From: Galaxea fascicularis
Taxonomy: Eukaryota > Cnidaria > Anthozoa > Scleractinia > Euphylliidae
Reading direction: 5' to 3'
DNA length: 64,000 bases
Assembly: GCA_948470475.1 (NCBI GenBank)
Contig: OX419347.1
Span: 11,585,239-11,649,238, forward strand
The position numbers and the translations under genes are program-made. Below are positions 44,201 to 56,009 of the stretch, piece by piece. Within the stretch, counting starts at the first letter, position 1, and every line of letters starts with the position of its first letter. The notes under the pieces are model-generated. The model saw only the letters and a program-made list of their open reading frames with translations, did no database searches and was not told the origin of the DNA.

Positions 44201-47200
44201 AAAATATAGTAACATTTAATAAAATATTAACATTGAATGAGTATTTTTAGCTAACTTTGAAATAAAAATTGTCTAGGGATGTTACATTAAGGAAAGCACC
44301 ATTGGTAGAATACTGGTCACAATGTAGCTACAGTGTGGTTGATATTCTTAGTCTATGATGGAACTTCAATCCTGTCTGTTGAAATGGACCACTGGTATCA
44401 AGTTACAGTGTGCTAACAGATTCTCAAAATATCATCAGGTTTGTAAATATTATTTTAAACAGTCATTTCCAAAAGTTCTCAAAATTAACATTAGGACATT
44501 AATCAGGCAATGTATAATTAAGTACAAAGCGTTCTTGAAATTACAATGGAATGCCAATTTTTTGAACCTCGAAGGGAAATGGAATTTGGTTTGAAAAATC
44601 AGAAGTGGCATCTGACACTTGATTTCCTGTGGTATTTGTTTTACGAGAAACAAGAGGGCAGACAACAATGGTATGGCATTCTTGTTGGTGTATGCAACTA
44701 CCATCCTACAGAGCAAATTTTCTTTGTACTTTCAAACAGACTGCAAATTTAAATTTTATGCCAATTCAGTGGGACTAAAACTGATACTGTATTGTTCAAC
44801 ATGTGTTAATTTTGCATGGAATCTTGACTGCATTTCCCTCTTTTTACTGCATCACGAGTCCATGGTGAAAAAAAATTACAATGATTCACTCGGCTAGACC
44901 CTTGATTGCATGACAACAGCATTAAATGCCAGATTTGCTACTAATTGCTTTATGTATAAAAAAACATGGAAACACCTTTCCTGGAACTTGTTAATTGCAC
45001 CCATGATTGCATGTGGCTAAGCCAATTTTTGTTGGTTTCTAAATTCTAAAAGTTTGAGAGATCAAAGATAAATTTTTGAAAGGTCAGGCCAATTAGAATA
45101 AGTTTGAAGTATCGATCAAGAGTTTAGAAAAATTATGGGTAAAATTCCAGCGTCCGAATGAAACAAATTCAAGGGAAACAACTTTTGGTTCAAAGAATTG
45201 GGAATTTAAAAAAACAAGGATTAAAAAAATTGGGATTCCATTGTGTTTGTAAATAAATTTAACAACTGTACAGTGCTTGCAACAATAACCTGAATCTGCA
45301 CTTTTGTAACAGGTGAATTTTTTAGAACATGCATAATCCAGTATTAAATGACAATAGCAATAATGATAATAATGATAATAATAATAGTAATAATAATAAT
45401 AATGATTTCATAATGATAACGATAATGATAATGACTATTAATAATAATGTGTGGTAATTTAAATTTGAAGCATGAAAGTTGCACCAATCACATTAAAGAA
45501 TTAAGTATAGACTACATAGTTACAGCCATGATGTTAAAACACAATAATTACTTGGTATGTTAAACTTAAAATACTTTAAAACAGCACCCATGTGTCTGTT
45601 GCATTAGATGTGTTACTAAAAATACCTTTTTGCAGTTATGTAAACTGCACATTAATAATATTATTATCTCATTATGTTAGGTTCGTGGTCTGCATTAAAT
45701 ACTAATATTATTTTATTAGAGACAGTTTTCCACATTAGCAAGAAGATTATAAATGAACTTCTTTAAGAAGTTAAATGTTTGATACACAGCAGTGTTTAAT
45801 TGGGTTTAAAATCTCCAGCCAGAGGCCAATACTAATGAAGATGAAATTTGTATAAAGAATACCAATGAGGCAAAATACAATCAGCCCCGCTCTTCCCTGG
45901 GACTGAAATCAAATGCCACTGGGATTTTTAGTTGGACAGTGTTTTGTTGGGGTGTAAATTAAACACCTATACACGACTAATTTTAGTGGATGTAATAGGT
46001 TGTTAGGCTCATGAATTATTAATGCTTTTGAAGAACTTTTCAAAACTTTGCTCTCTTATGTACACCAGCAGTGAAGTTCTTTATTTCCATGGTAAGTTCA
46101 TTAGGGTAATGCTTAGATATGCAATTGTAATTAAATTAAATTAATTTAATATTATATTGCACTACCTTATTTGTTTTCCTGGTCTATTTTTATATGAAAT
46201 ATCAGGTTGTGAATGACGAGTTGTGCACCATTTGTGGTGTGTATACTGGAGTTGAGGTACGCCCTTGTCGAGTGTGCTGTAAAGTATACCATGAACTTTG
46301 CTTGAAGAAGAAAGGCAAGTTATATGATCAATCTGAATTGGAGGCCTTCAGAAAAGCAAATTCTGATGAAGGATGGAGCTGTTACGAATGTGTAAGTCTT
46401 GGTGTAAACTTGGTATTATTATGTATACACTGTATTTCCTCTGTTTTTATACCTCCCCTCCCCTCCATTCCAATATTAGTACCCAGTATGAAGCGTGAGA
46501 CATTTAATAAGCCTCCAGCCTCTTTTTCAACCCCCCCTTTCACATTTCTAATATAAAGCCCCCTCCCCCCACCTTTTTCTAATATGCCCCCCCAGTCCAG
46601 AAGAAACAAAAAAAAAAGCCCCTAGAAGGATTAGAATATTAATAGAGGAAATATGGTAATTTAGAGAGTTCATGGCTGACTCTAGACTAAGTGAATTTAA
46701 CCCTAAAAACCCAAAACTAAACACCTGATTGAGAGTATGACAACAGCTCCATTAAATATACTGTTTTACAATTTAGTGAACTGGTAAAGTGGCATAAAGC
46801 TCAAGATACTACAAGTGTATGTCCCAATAGGAAACAGTCAATTTTGCTCTCACTCTATGATATAATTATTTACTCTATGATAGGAAAGTGCATCAAAGCA
46901 TTAATGAAGTGGGTTGTGCTGTACATGCATACATATTTTAAGTGAGACTTTCATCAGATGTTATGCTTTGCAGGAAAGTTTGACAACTCTGCTAACTGAC
47001 GATGAGATGCAACTGTTGATAGAAAATTTTGATAGACTGGATGTTAATCAAGGTACATTTAAATTACTGTTAATGAGATAATGCAAAACAGTATGTAAGG
47101 TTAATTATTTTCAGATTAATGTGTTGTTTGGTCACACCTTCCAGTTCGAATTCCCCTTTCACTGAAAATTTGATTAATTTGCACTTATTTTTTGCAGACA

Positions 47201-50200
47201 CACAAATAAACGAGGATGAATATCTTCGCTACAAAAAAGCAGAATACAGTGAAATTCACAATGAGGATATGCCAAGTTATATGGAAGAGGAAATGCGCAA
47301 TGAGGTAAAATTAATGCACCTGGGCAAACCAGAAAAGAGCGAGTACTTGGTTGCTTTTATCATGCCATTTACAGTCAGCACAGTTGTTAGATTTTTATAG
47401 GAGATCAAAACACTGTCCTCACCTTACCGGTCTGGAATGGCAACACATTTCCATGGGTGGCGGGTGGCGGTGGTGGGTGGCAGGTGACCATCAAAAATTA
47501 TTTCAACATCAACTCACAAAATTGTTGATCACAAAAATTATCCATCAATGATTATTTCAATAGAAAGTTGTCAAGGTGTCACCCACCACCCATCATCCAT
47601 GAAAAAGTAGGGGTGGCAAATTGTGAAATTTGAGACTTGCCGAGATGCAGAGACCCTTGTTTGAAAATCTGAGATCGAGACCAAACATGTGAGAATTCGA
47701 GACTGAAATAAATGCACTACAAACAAGACAAATCAAGACTCTTTGCAAACGCTGTTGAGATTTGAGATCGGATGAAAAGTTTATGAGGTCCAAGATTTTA
47801 GAGGCACCACTTGTCACCCCTAAAAGTGCTAGTGGGTCTGGAACATCACTGTTATTTTCTGGAATCAGAGCCCTCATTGAAATTATTTAATAAGTGGCTG
47901 TGATGCATAATTGGGGTGGTAGAATTAATGATAAATTTAGGGCACCAAGACCACCTGCTTCATTGAAACTGTAACTTATAAGATCGTTAAATGTATGGCA
48001 GGTCTCGACTGATACAATTTCTCCCGTGCCTTTTTGACAGTTTTAGGCTTCAGAAAAATTTAGATGTTGAGGGGGCGTTATGTGATGAAAACTGATAAGC
48101 TGGGGGGTGGGGGGCATGCAATTTGCAAATGACATTCCTCCAAATCCCACCAACCCCCACCCCCAACCCAAAGTTTCCTGAATTTGCAGACGTGGCATAC
48201 ATGTAATCAGTAAGAACTACATTGTAGGAAGCAAACCGTAAACTTCAAAATCCTAGAGTTGAGTGGGCAGAGAGTTGATCATGTTCGATACAGTGCTGCC
48301 ATGAAAAGATTGAGAAAAAAGAGAATACTTGGCAAGCGGAGATTATGGTGTTGGATTCTCTAATCCTGGTTAAACATGACTTGTTTGATTTGACAGTTTA
48401 AACAAATGGACAAGGATCAAACTGGTACAATTGATTGGTGGGAATTCCTTAATCATGAAGCCTTGAAGCAAATTGCTGCCAACAGGAGTAAGGTATGCTA
48501 TTTCGCTGACCAGTTCAACCGTTAGATTTCATGGACTCTACTCAGGAGTTATTGAGATGTTGATGCTTGATCAGCACTTGATCATCATCATCATCACAAA
48601 CATTCTTCATTTAGTTGCAAAGAAACAAACGTTTCTAATGTTACAAAATAAAAAACAATAGTATTTCAAAAAACTGTACATACATTATCAAACCATGAAT
48701 ACATATAATTATAATGTAATTATATCTAGCTCTCAGTTAGTATGTGCGCTGTAATTGGTCAATTTTGCGGGCCGTATTTTACGGTACGGCCCGCTAAATT
48801 TGAAAGTTTCTTCTGTTCTGCGGCCATATGGATCGCGCAGGTGGTGAAATGTCCACCCTTGGGCCGTCAGTGGAACTGGTAACATTTCTTCATACTTTCC
48901 AATCTGAAGTTTACAACAGGCTTATAAAGTGGCAACCTCCTTTAGGTAACCAAAACGAAATTTAGTCAAATTTAGGAGATGTTTTGGACTTGCAGAACCC
49001 CTCATGCGCAAGTAAAAAGTGACCAGGCTTTGGAAGAGATAGTGTACACAATCATAGAATAACTATCATTATTGCTGTTAATCTTCGCTATCACCATGTA
49101 CAGGTATCTTCCTTTGTCAGTTGCCCTCCCTACAACAGTATCACCACTGCCATAACATTCATGGACATCATTAACTGTCAACAGCACCACCACCTCCATC
49201 TCACTCAACATGACTGGTTTTCTCATATTACGTATGCTACTAGTTCAGAGAAGCTGGTTAAACATCAAGACAGTTCATGTTTGATGATCATTTCCGTTAT
49301 TCTCGTAACCTGTGTGTTGGCTGAAATGGTGATACTGTAAGGAGAAAGTAGGTTCTGATCACTGATAGGACTAAAAGAGTTACAGTGTAACACTCACATG
49401 GAATCCAACTTTCTTAACATTTTCAGTGACCAAACTTTCTGTTTTCGTTTCTTTTACTGAACAGTTCCAGCTTGTGAGAATGCTATCCCCTCTTGAGATA
49501 CAAAAAGCTCGAGACATATTCCACGCTTTCGATAAAGATGAAGATGGATATATAAATTCGCATGAAGTAGCTGTAGGCTTTAACCGTTGGTTTGGAAACC
49601 TGAGACTATTTGACAAAGAACGGTGAGTTATGTCTCCTCTTCGCCTATATTAACTCTTTAAACCCTAACAGCGACTGTTAGCGGCGATCGGCGTATAAAA
49701 TCGCCTAGAGTGTCACCCCCTTTTGTTTCTTTATTGATATACACATATGTAAGGGCTCATAGTTTGACCTACACTTTTTTTTAATACGAACCTTTTTTAT
49801 AAGAACATTGAGGCTGAGATTGACCAAAATTTTAGAAAAGCTGAGAACATCCCCGGGTTGAGAGTCAGTTAAGAACGTCTTTATTTTGCTCATTTGTTTT
49901 TGTCGCGTTGTGAACCTTTGTTTTCAATGCTTTTGTAAAGGCAAATTTACCAAGACTTGTCTGGCGCAACATCCTCTTGTCTTGTTCGCGGCATCAGAGG
50001 AAGTCGCTCAAGCATTTGACAAGTAACTTGATACCACATTACAGCAAACAGTACCTTGTAACTTACAGTGCGGCGCGCCTTACCATGGCCACCCAACAAA
50101 CATTTTTACAAGTTAGCCAGTCAAGGTACGCGAAAATAATCGACAGACACGATTCCATTTGGTTGTTACGTGTTGAAACTTTCTACAGAGGCGTGTCTGT

Positions 50201-52249
50201 CAATCAGATTCGCGTACCTTGATCAGTGGTTTGTTGGGTGGCCACAGTAAGGCGCGTCGCACTGTAAGAACATCTTAAGAACGCTTCAGGCTGAAATCGC
50301 AAAAAAAAAATAAAAAATAAATAAAATAAAGTAAGAACGTTTAAAAAGTCTCAGCTCCAAAATTAGACGCAGTGGAGCTTTCTGTATGGCAAGCTTTATA
50401 TGTTTGTTGCGCCTTTTCACTCGTCCCTGTTTTTTTCCTTGTTCCCCATATTGAAGTGTACGTTACTGCCATGTTCCCTCTAACCCGTTATGAATTGCCC
50501 AATATAGCGTTGTAGTTTGGGAAGTCAGTCTTCAATACCTTGAATGTTTCATCAGCTACTACATCCCCAGTTTTGGTTGTGAGGGTTGGTAGCTCCTAGA
50601 AGTGTCTAACATCGAGGTTACCATGTTACTCCCCAGGCGCAGCTCATTTGGAAGAGCGCTTGATCCTAAGGATGTCTCGGATCACATTGATCGCCATACC
50701 AGAATATTTATGGATGCTGATACAGACAAGAACAGGTAAACTTAAAGTTCCTTACAATGATTTAAGTTAAATTAAGCGGTGCAATGCGGTGCAGTTAATC
50801 TCAAAAGACCCTCAAAAGAACTTATCATTAAACCAAGTTGTCGAATCTTGATGTTAGTCGGCGATATCTGCACCGTGTACACCACAAGGGCGTCTTAAAA
50901 TATTAATACGCAGTGGTGAGAGCGCTCGTCTCCCACCAGTGTGACTCGGGTTCAAGTCCTGATCTCGGCGTCATATGTGGGTTGAGTTTGTTGTTGGTTC
51001 TCTACGCTGCTCCGAGAGGTTTTTCTCCGGGTACTCCGGTTTTCCCCTCTCCTCAAAAATCAACATTTCCAAATTCCAATTCAGTCTGGAGTTCGAGGGC
51101 CACAGGTTTGTCAGTCATATGGACTGTTAAGTGCCACCCTCGTTAAACAAAGTTGATTTGATTTGGTTTGACTTTAATGCGCGAAAATAATTTTGAGGGA
51201 CTGGTTGGAACTTTGGAAAAAAAATGCAGGTTTTTCCTACCGTTGTTGAATCCATGAGTAGAAGTGCGCATGTTCTACCACTGAGCTACAGGAGACTCAT
51301 GGGAACTTAGGTCATCAAACTTGGTTCTTACGATAAACGTGGCACATACTACTAGGACCTCTGGGATATGAATGTCGCGGGGCAGGTGCTGTATTCGAAA
51401 TAAAAGTGAAATAAGCTGGTATATTTTTGTTTTTTCCAATTCGATGCCGGACTTGTGACATAGGCTACCAATTCGTAGCAAGTAGTGTACAGTGTAACTC
51501 CTGTATCAGGATACCAGTTATCTACATGACAAACTGTACCGAACCAATCCACAAATTTTATCCTCTGAAGGGTACATGGAACACAAGTGTTACGCCGGGC
51601 ATCAACATTGGCGCCTCTCAACCAATTTTGGTCAGATACCCCTGGGCAGTTATACGTCCCTGAAGGCCCTAAAATAATTAGGGACCGTTCATTTTTTAAG
51701 GGATGGGGGGGCTGGTGGGATTTGGGGGGGGGCACGCGAAAAAATATGGTTTTAAAGGGGGGGGCTGCCCCCAAAAAAAAGAAGGAAAGGGGGGGGGGGT
51801 CAGGCGAAATTCTAAGATAAAAAAAAAAGTGGAATGAAGTTTTCACAAATTGATAAGAAATTCTGCTTTATTCACGAAATATGAACATCTGTTCTATGCT
51901 AGAGTGATTTTACATAACCCGTGAAAGATACTATACAATTACAATTAATAATGTATACACATTAATTCTGTTGTTTTCTTTTGTTTAATTTTACCTTTTT
52001 TGCACCTTTTTTTGGAGGAGGGAGGAGGGGGGGTCAACCCCCAAAAAATTCCTTTTGAGGGGGGGTCATGTGAGAAAATTGGCAAGCTGAGGGGGGGTCA
52101 TACAATTGCTACATGGCATTCCCCCAAATCCCATAAAAAATGAACGGTCCCTTATTAAAACTGTTTGTTACCTTTATTTCAGATTGGTCTCATGGGATGA
52201 GTACTTGAGAGAACAAGCTCTTTATATTATAGCGGCGAGACCAAACTAG
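41208..52249 (+). CDS. PHF24: PHD finger protein 24-like (PHF24/GINIP/KIAA1045 family)
   Basis: Exons: 41208-41597, 42265-42329, [uncertain small exon, candidate 45819-45849], 46206-46391, 46974-47052, 47198-47304, 48397-48492, 49465-49622, 50637-50735, 52183-52249. With the candidate exon the protein is 425 aa; human PHF24 is about 400. MGVIVSKENR is a myristoylation-type start and matches vertebrate MGVLMSK; the ORF is open eight codons further upstream but the ATG at 41208 fits the family. Order: variable Ser-rich region, PHD finger starting VVNDELC, four EF-hand loops, and a C-terminus YIIAARPN as in PHF24 (YILAARPN). The vertebrate protein (GINIP) binds active G-alpha-i in neurons. Role here is inference. 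Exon 2 ends two bases into a codon while the PHD exon starts in phase 0, so one exon of length 3n+1 is required between them. Confidence 0.9.
41967..42109. repeat. Small inverted repeat in PHF24 intron 1
   Basis: cggccatcccctg at 41967 is mirrored by caggggatggccg ending at 42109. The interior contains gggggacc and tcccccctc-like runs. It is probably a MITE; the target duplication is unclear. Confidence 0.5.
42566..42825 (+). mobile_element. tRNA-derived SINE, copy 3 (best head)
   Basis: The A box TGGCGCAGTGG (42573-42583) fits TRGYNNARNNG exactly. The B box GGTTTGATTCC (42616-42626) has one change. The shared body gaggtttttctccgggtact and a tail with tgatttgatttg follow. It lies in PHF24 intron 2. 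The tail after the tgattt repeats also resembles copy 4. Confidence 0.88.
45354..45448. repeat. AAT/GATAAT microsatellite
   Basis: Impure AAT, GAT and AAC triplets in the intron before the PHD exon. Confidence 0.85.
45819..45849 (+). other. PHF24: Candidate 31-nt microexon of PHF24
   Basis: The segment follows atctccag and precedes gtataa. Its length, 3n+1, is what is needed to join exon 2 (two spare bases) to the phase-0 PHD exon, and it would read (AA)C CAG AGG CCA with no stop. The donor is weak, and the peptide does not obviously match vertebrate PHF24, so another exon may be the true one. Confidence 0.25.
46206..46391 (+). other. PHF24: PHD finger exon of PHF24
   Basis: One 62-codon exon holds the whole C4HC3 zinc finger: CTIC, then PCRVC, H in VYHELC, and WSCYEC. 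All eight ligands are present. The aromatic-cage residues that read methyl-lysine in histone-binding PHD fingers are not evident, so chromatin binding should not be assumed. Confidence 0.88.
48735..48850 (+). repeat. Interspersed repeat, copy B (pair with 13525-13615)
   Basis: gcgctgtaattggtcaattt is followed by a gcgggccgtatttta / cggtacggcccgc stem and tttgaaagtttc. It matches the minus strand at 13525-13615. It lies in a PHF24 intron. Confidence 0.65.
50062..50268. mobile_element. 207-bp foldback element with long inverted ends
   Basis: cttacagtgcggcgcgcctt and a ggccacccaacaaa block at the left are mirrored by tttgttgggtggcc and ggcgcgtcgcactgtaag at the right, with a few mismatches. An inner pair, caaggtacgcga / tcgcgtaccttg, extends the stem. 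It is in PHF24 intron after exon 7 (49622) and has no transposase. Confidence 0.75.
50904..51170 (+). mobile_element. tRNA-derived SINE, copy 4
   Basis: It begins with tacgcagtggtgagagcgct, has a B box GGTTCAAGTCC (50949-50959), the shared gaggtttttctccgggtact body and a tgatttgatttg tail near 51155. It lies in the last PHF24 intron. Confidence 0.85.
51681..52151. mobile_element. 471-bp MITE flanked by TTA, G-rich/C-rich interior
   Basis: GGGACCGTTCATTTTTT at the left is mirrored by aaaaaatgaacggtccc at the right, flanked by TTA at 51678-51680 and 52152-52154. The interior has long G runs and ggatttgggg / ccccaaatcc complementary segments. It ends only 31 bp before the last PHF24 exon. A related partial copy is at about 59110-59265 and a weaker one near 48060-48150. 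Confidence 0.8.
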
Positions 52250-52605
52250 GCACTATCCCATCGCCTGACAATGTGCATACAGATTCACTCGCTTTCCCCT
52301 TCCAAGGGAGCTTGGAAATATGCTGTGTAGGCATAGATGGGATAAACCAGAAGGAAGTGTACGAGACTTGGCAACAAGAAGGAAAACAAAGAGCTACAGA
52401 GCCGACGCCTAAGATCGAACAGATTGCATTTGAGTTTACTTCGCTCTTATTTTTATTTGCCCGGACGGCGTGACATTTCAGATAAATGGATTCAAAATGT
52501 ATTTTTAAAGAATGAGATAGTGAAACAATGTGGAAGCAATAAGTGCAGCCTCTGATAGCGTGTTACATTCGTATGCACATGTAAAAAGAAAATTGGTACT
52601 TTTTC

Positions 52606-52611
52606 AATAAA
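52606..52611 (+). terminator. PHF24: Probable PHF24 polyadenylation signal
   Basis: AATAAA about 357 nt after the stop codon, in tttttcaataaattg. Confidence 0.55.
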
Positions 52612-53359
52612 TTGTTGGGAAGTACTGTAATGTCTAAATTCCAAATTTATTTTTGAAAGAATTGAAATAACGTTGAAGCGTTAAAAATTGATTTGATTAT
52701 CGCTTATTTTCACTTTTAAACTTTCCGCGAAACTTGGAAGTGTCAACAGGAAATATTGAAATGCTCCTCCCTGCCGTTAAACACTATTCCCGTATTTTTG
52801 ATACACTTTATTTCTTCTAACTATTGAACCCCTATTTATTTCAGAACAGGTTGAGTTGAGTTTCAGGCTGCAAAAAATTTCAAGAGCTTGTCGCGACTCA
52901 AACAACACCAGACCGCCACACAAAAGTACTGCTAAAATTGGCACACTATTTATAGCAGTTTTTTCCTTTTTGTCAAAATTCGGTGACCGTATTCAAAGGG
53001 CTCAACAGTGCATAACAGGTGACTAATTGTTTGGTTTACTGATCAAACGTGAAAGGTTGATTTTCTTTCCTGGTGATTTTAACAAGAGCACAAAGAAGAG
53101 TATTTTTTCAAAGTTTCCCTGACCTAGAGACAGCAATTATAACGATGTTTTGACGAAACACTAACCATTTCCCGCTAAAAGCGGCACTCTTCAGTCGATG
53201 AGTTATTCACAGATTTCAAGCTGTAGATATTAGTGGTATATACCTAGAATATGTCAAAATATATTGGCATCTTCTGGCTTCCTCCAGTTGTCCTGCGTAC
53301 TCAGCGGCCACATTTCAGGAGGGGGGAGGAACAGGGGAGTAAATCCCTACTTTCTGAGC

Positions 53360-53530
53360 CAATTTCTCCCTCCTCCCTACTCATCCAGGTCCATCCAGTT
53401 CAATTCTCCCTATTCCCAACTTTTCTTTTTCTCCCTCCTCCCTACTTTTTCCCCCTATTTCTCCCTCCTCCCAACTTTTTTTGGGCCATTTCTCCCTCCT
53501 CCCTATTCTGTTCCTCCCCCCTCTTTCAGG
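53360..53530. repeat. Pyrimidine-rich degenerate repeat (tttctccctcctccc units)
   Basis: ttctccctcctccctac-like units recur at least four times at about 30-40 bp spacing. Frames through it read as Ser/Pro/Leu repeats and are not genes. Confidence 0.75.
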
Positions 53531-54444
53531 GCATTTGCACATGAAAGTTGCGGAACTTTGATTCGAGTTGAAGCTGTAAGACTAACTTGAAGGTCTTGCC
53601 ACAGTTAGCCTAGCCTACTCTTTTCCTTGGACAGCAAACGTGGGACCACTTCACTACAAATGTATAATAAATTTATTGATGGTTAAAATCGAATTAAAAT
53701 CTGCTTTAATTGCACATAATGACTATAGAACTTGATATAAGCGGCTTTGTTTTTCTTTTTAGTACTTACAATAAAAGTAAACAAATCTTACACTGTCCTT
53801 ATGAACATAACTATTGTTTTCGTTAAATTAACAAAGTAACTACAGTGCATGCGTGAAAAAAAAATTCCTTGGCATCGCAAGCCATAATCGGGGTGAATCG
53901 GCGCCATTTTATTGCAGGTAAGGGGTGTCAGTAAGCCAACGTGATCCTTTACGGATTTCCTTTTAACACAATGTACCTACCAATAAAACCAAAGGTAGCA
54001 TGCAGTAGTATTGACAGTTACTGACTGAACATTGGAAGCAATTCCTTTCAAACTTAGCAGGAACACTAATTCTTATTAGTTTCCCGAGTAATTTTCAGTA
54101 TCAATAATTCTAATTACAAAACCGAACAGTTTATTTTACAAAATTTGAACGCTAACGTCAAATTTTCGATACTATTAATTTAATATAGGGACTATTTGAT
54201 TCGGTTAAGGACACGGTTGTAACACTGCCTACAGAAGATGGCAACCAAGACACGCTCAAGATTTGCTGTGCACGACAATTCCCTTTCATGCTTCGCACTC
54301 GACGCTCGTGTAAGACGTTGTAGATAGACAGATGCAGTTGAACACCAGTTATGCACGCATAACAACTTGACAAATCTTGCACGGTGTGTTTACATCCAGC
54401 CAACAAGGACAGTAAGAGCAACGAAAACACAACAAAACAATACG

Positions 54445-54655
54445 TTTAACCCTTTTACTCCCAGGAATGATTAATATATAACTTCTTCTCACAATCTCAA
54501 GTCGTTATAAAGCAAGCAGGTAATGAGAATTGACAAATTTACCAGTTGGAGGGTGTTATCTTGATATAACACCAAATTCTCTCAGGAGATTTACAAGGAA
54601 ATGTATGACAGCTTGAAGGGAGAATTGCTAATCATATCTTGGGAGTTAAAGGGTT
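54445..54655 (+). repeat. MITE-like repeat, copy A (pair with 62986-63196)
   Basis: It starts tttaacccttttactcccag and ends cttgggagttaaagggtt, which are inverted copies. The inner motif ggtgttatcttgat is shared with the copy at 62986-63196 on the other strand. Confidence 0.75.
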
Positions 54656-54895
54656 CATAAGCGACAATAGTCACCTTAGGCGTGCGTTTTACTTTGTGGG
54701 ACATTTCTTTGCCGTCATTTTCAAACCAACAACGTGGATTCAAAATTAAGGATTTGTCGCGTTACGAATAACGCGGTACACAGCAAACTTGGATAGTTTG
54801 TCCTTATGTAACATGGAATTATCGCGAAAGAGTTACAACAACAAGAAATATTATTAAATGAAGTCTTTGTTACCGTAGTTGTGGTCGTAGCTTAT

Positions 54896-55076
54896 AGACC
54901 CTTTGCAAAAATGGCTGTCTTTAAATTATTCTTTTGTTCATATTCAAAATAGCCTCACTAACTTCGCTCGGGATAACAAATTCTCTAGAATTTTTGTCTC
55001 AAAAACGAGGTTAGTGAGGCTATATTAAATATGAACAAAGGAATAATTTAAAGGCAGCCACTTTTGCATAGGGTCT
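54896..55076. mobile_element. 181-bp foldback element
   Basis: agaccctttgcaaaaatggc at the left is mirrored by a copy at the right ending agggtct. The arms run about 65 bp each and include tagcctcactaac / gttagtgaggcta. No flanking duplication is clear. Confidence 0.75.
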
Positions 55077-56009
55077 GCGCTCCCAATTAACAATTACATG
55101 GCAAGTACTCGACATTAACCGCTTGTGTTTGTAAGGAAGCTTAAGTTGATTTCCCAACGCCAGTCTGTCACGAAAGAGGGAAACAACAGGAGTGCGCAAA
55201 ACGACAAAAGAATCTTCCACACGGATACCCGACATTAACCTTACCGTATACCCAAAATACTTATTTTACAGACTTTGAAATCAAACTCCCTCCTACACGT
55301 GAACAATGCCAATGCACTGCATAGGAGCAACGTACAGCAGTGTTTCCACAGCTCCAATTCTTCTCCTTTTCTCTGTCACTACAGAACTATTCCCGGTGTC
55401 GAACCGTACAGAGTTTCGATACACCCTCTCACCAATGACATAGCCAAGATTTTCCTTTTAAAACCATTCTTCATGGGAGAAGAGCTGAAAGTTTCTTGAG
55501 CTACCAGAGTTTGTTTGCTTTTTAAGCTACACTGTGCCCTGTATTAAAACTCATTGAGATTTTCCTTAATAAAGCAGATCCTTCCCTGAAACATCAACAA
55601 AAATGTCAACAGTTATTAAACACGCATGAATTTACTTTTTTAACTCATTCTTGCGGCGCTGCAAAATGATTTAGACGATACGAATTAACCTTTAAGCCTG
55701 TGATGTAGAGCTGCTCATACAAAACGTTGCATTATGCATGCATTTTGAGTGGTTCTTACTTATGATCTACTAGAGGATACACGGCAACATGTACTGTATC
55801 TGTTAATTTTCCAAGTGATAAGGATTGACCATTAAAACAAGATAACAGTCAGCTTTCCCTGCGTACTTTCCTTTAACGGCTGTCCGTGACTGAAGACAGA
55901 CCGCATCGGTTTTCTAAAAATACCCGTGCAAAGACTTCAAAATATTAACCCCTGGCACCTAGGACGAACCACGATAAACACAATCTTCACTGGGCCTAAC
56001 ACAAAAGCC

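Larger units (their letters stand above)
47040..52218 (+). other. PHF24: Four EF-hand loops of PHF24
   Basis: Loop 1 DVNQDTQINEDE spans exons 4 and 5 of the track given for the gene (47040-47052 plus 47198-47220). Loop 2 DKDQTGTIDWWE is at 48409-48444. Loop 3 DKDEDGYINSHE is at 49531-49566. Loop 4 DTDKNRLVSWDE spans 50637-50735 and 52183-52249. Each has acidic or Asn residues at positions 1, 3 and 5 (loop 2 has Thr at 5) and Glu at 12, so calcium binding is plausible at all four. Confidence 0.8.
52250..56009. other. Convergent intergenic region between PHF24 and DOCK
   Basis: This region holds the PHF24 3' UTR (AATAAA at 52606-52611), a pyrimidine-rich tract at 53360-53530, a repeat copy at 54445-54655 and a foldback at 54896-55076. 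The open frames at 54158-54430 (-), 55275-55499 (+) and in the pyrimidine tract show no domain. I see no supported gene. Confidence 0.55.

Noticed and set aside
53251..53590. Pro/Ser/Leu/Phe-rich ORFs of about 100 codons
   Set aside because: Open in two frames because of the pyrimidine-rich tttctccctcctccc repeat, with no domain.
54158..54430. 90-codon ORF starting MFSLLLLSLLAGC as a secreted protein
   Set aside because: It has a signal-like start, but no splice sites, no poly(A) signal and no recognisable domain.
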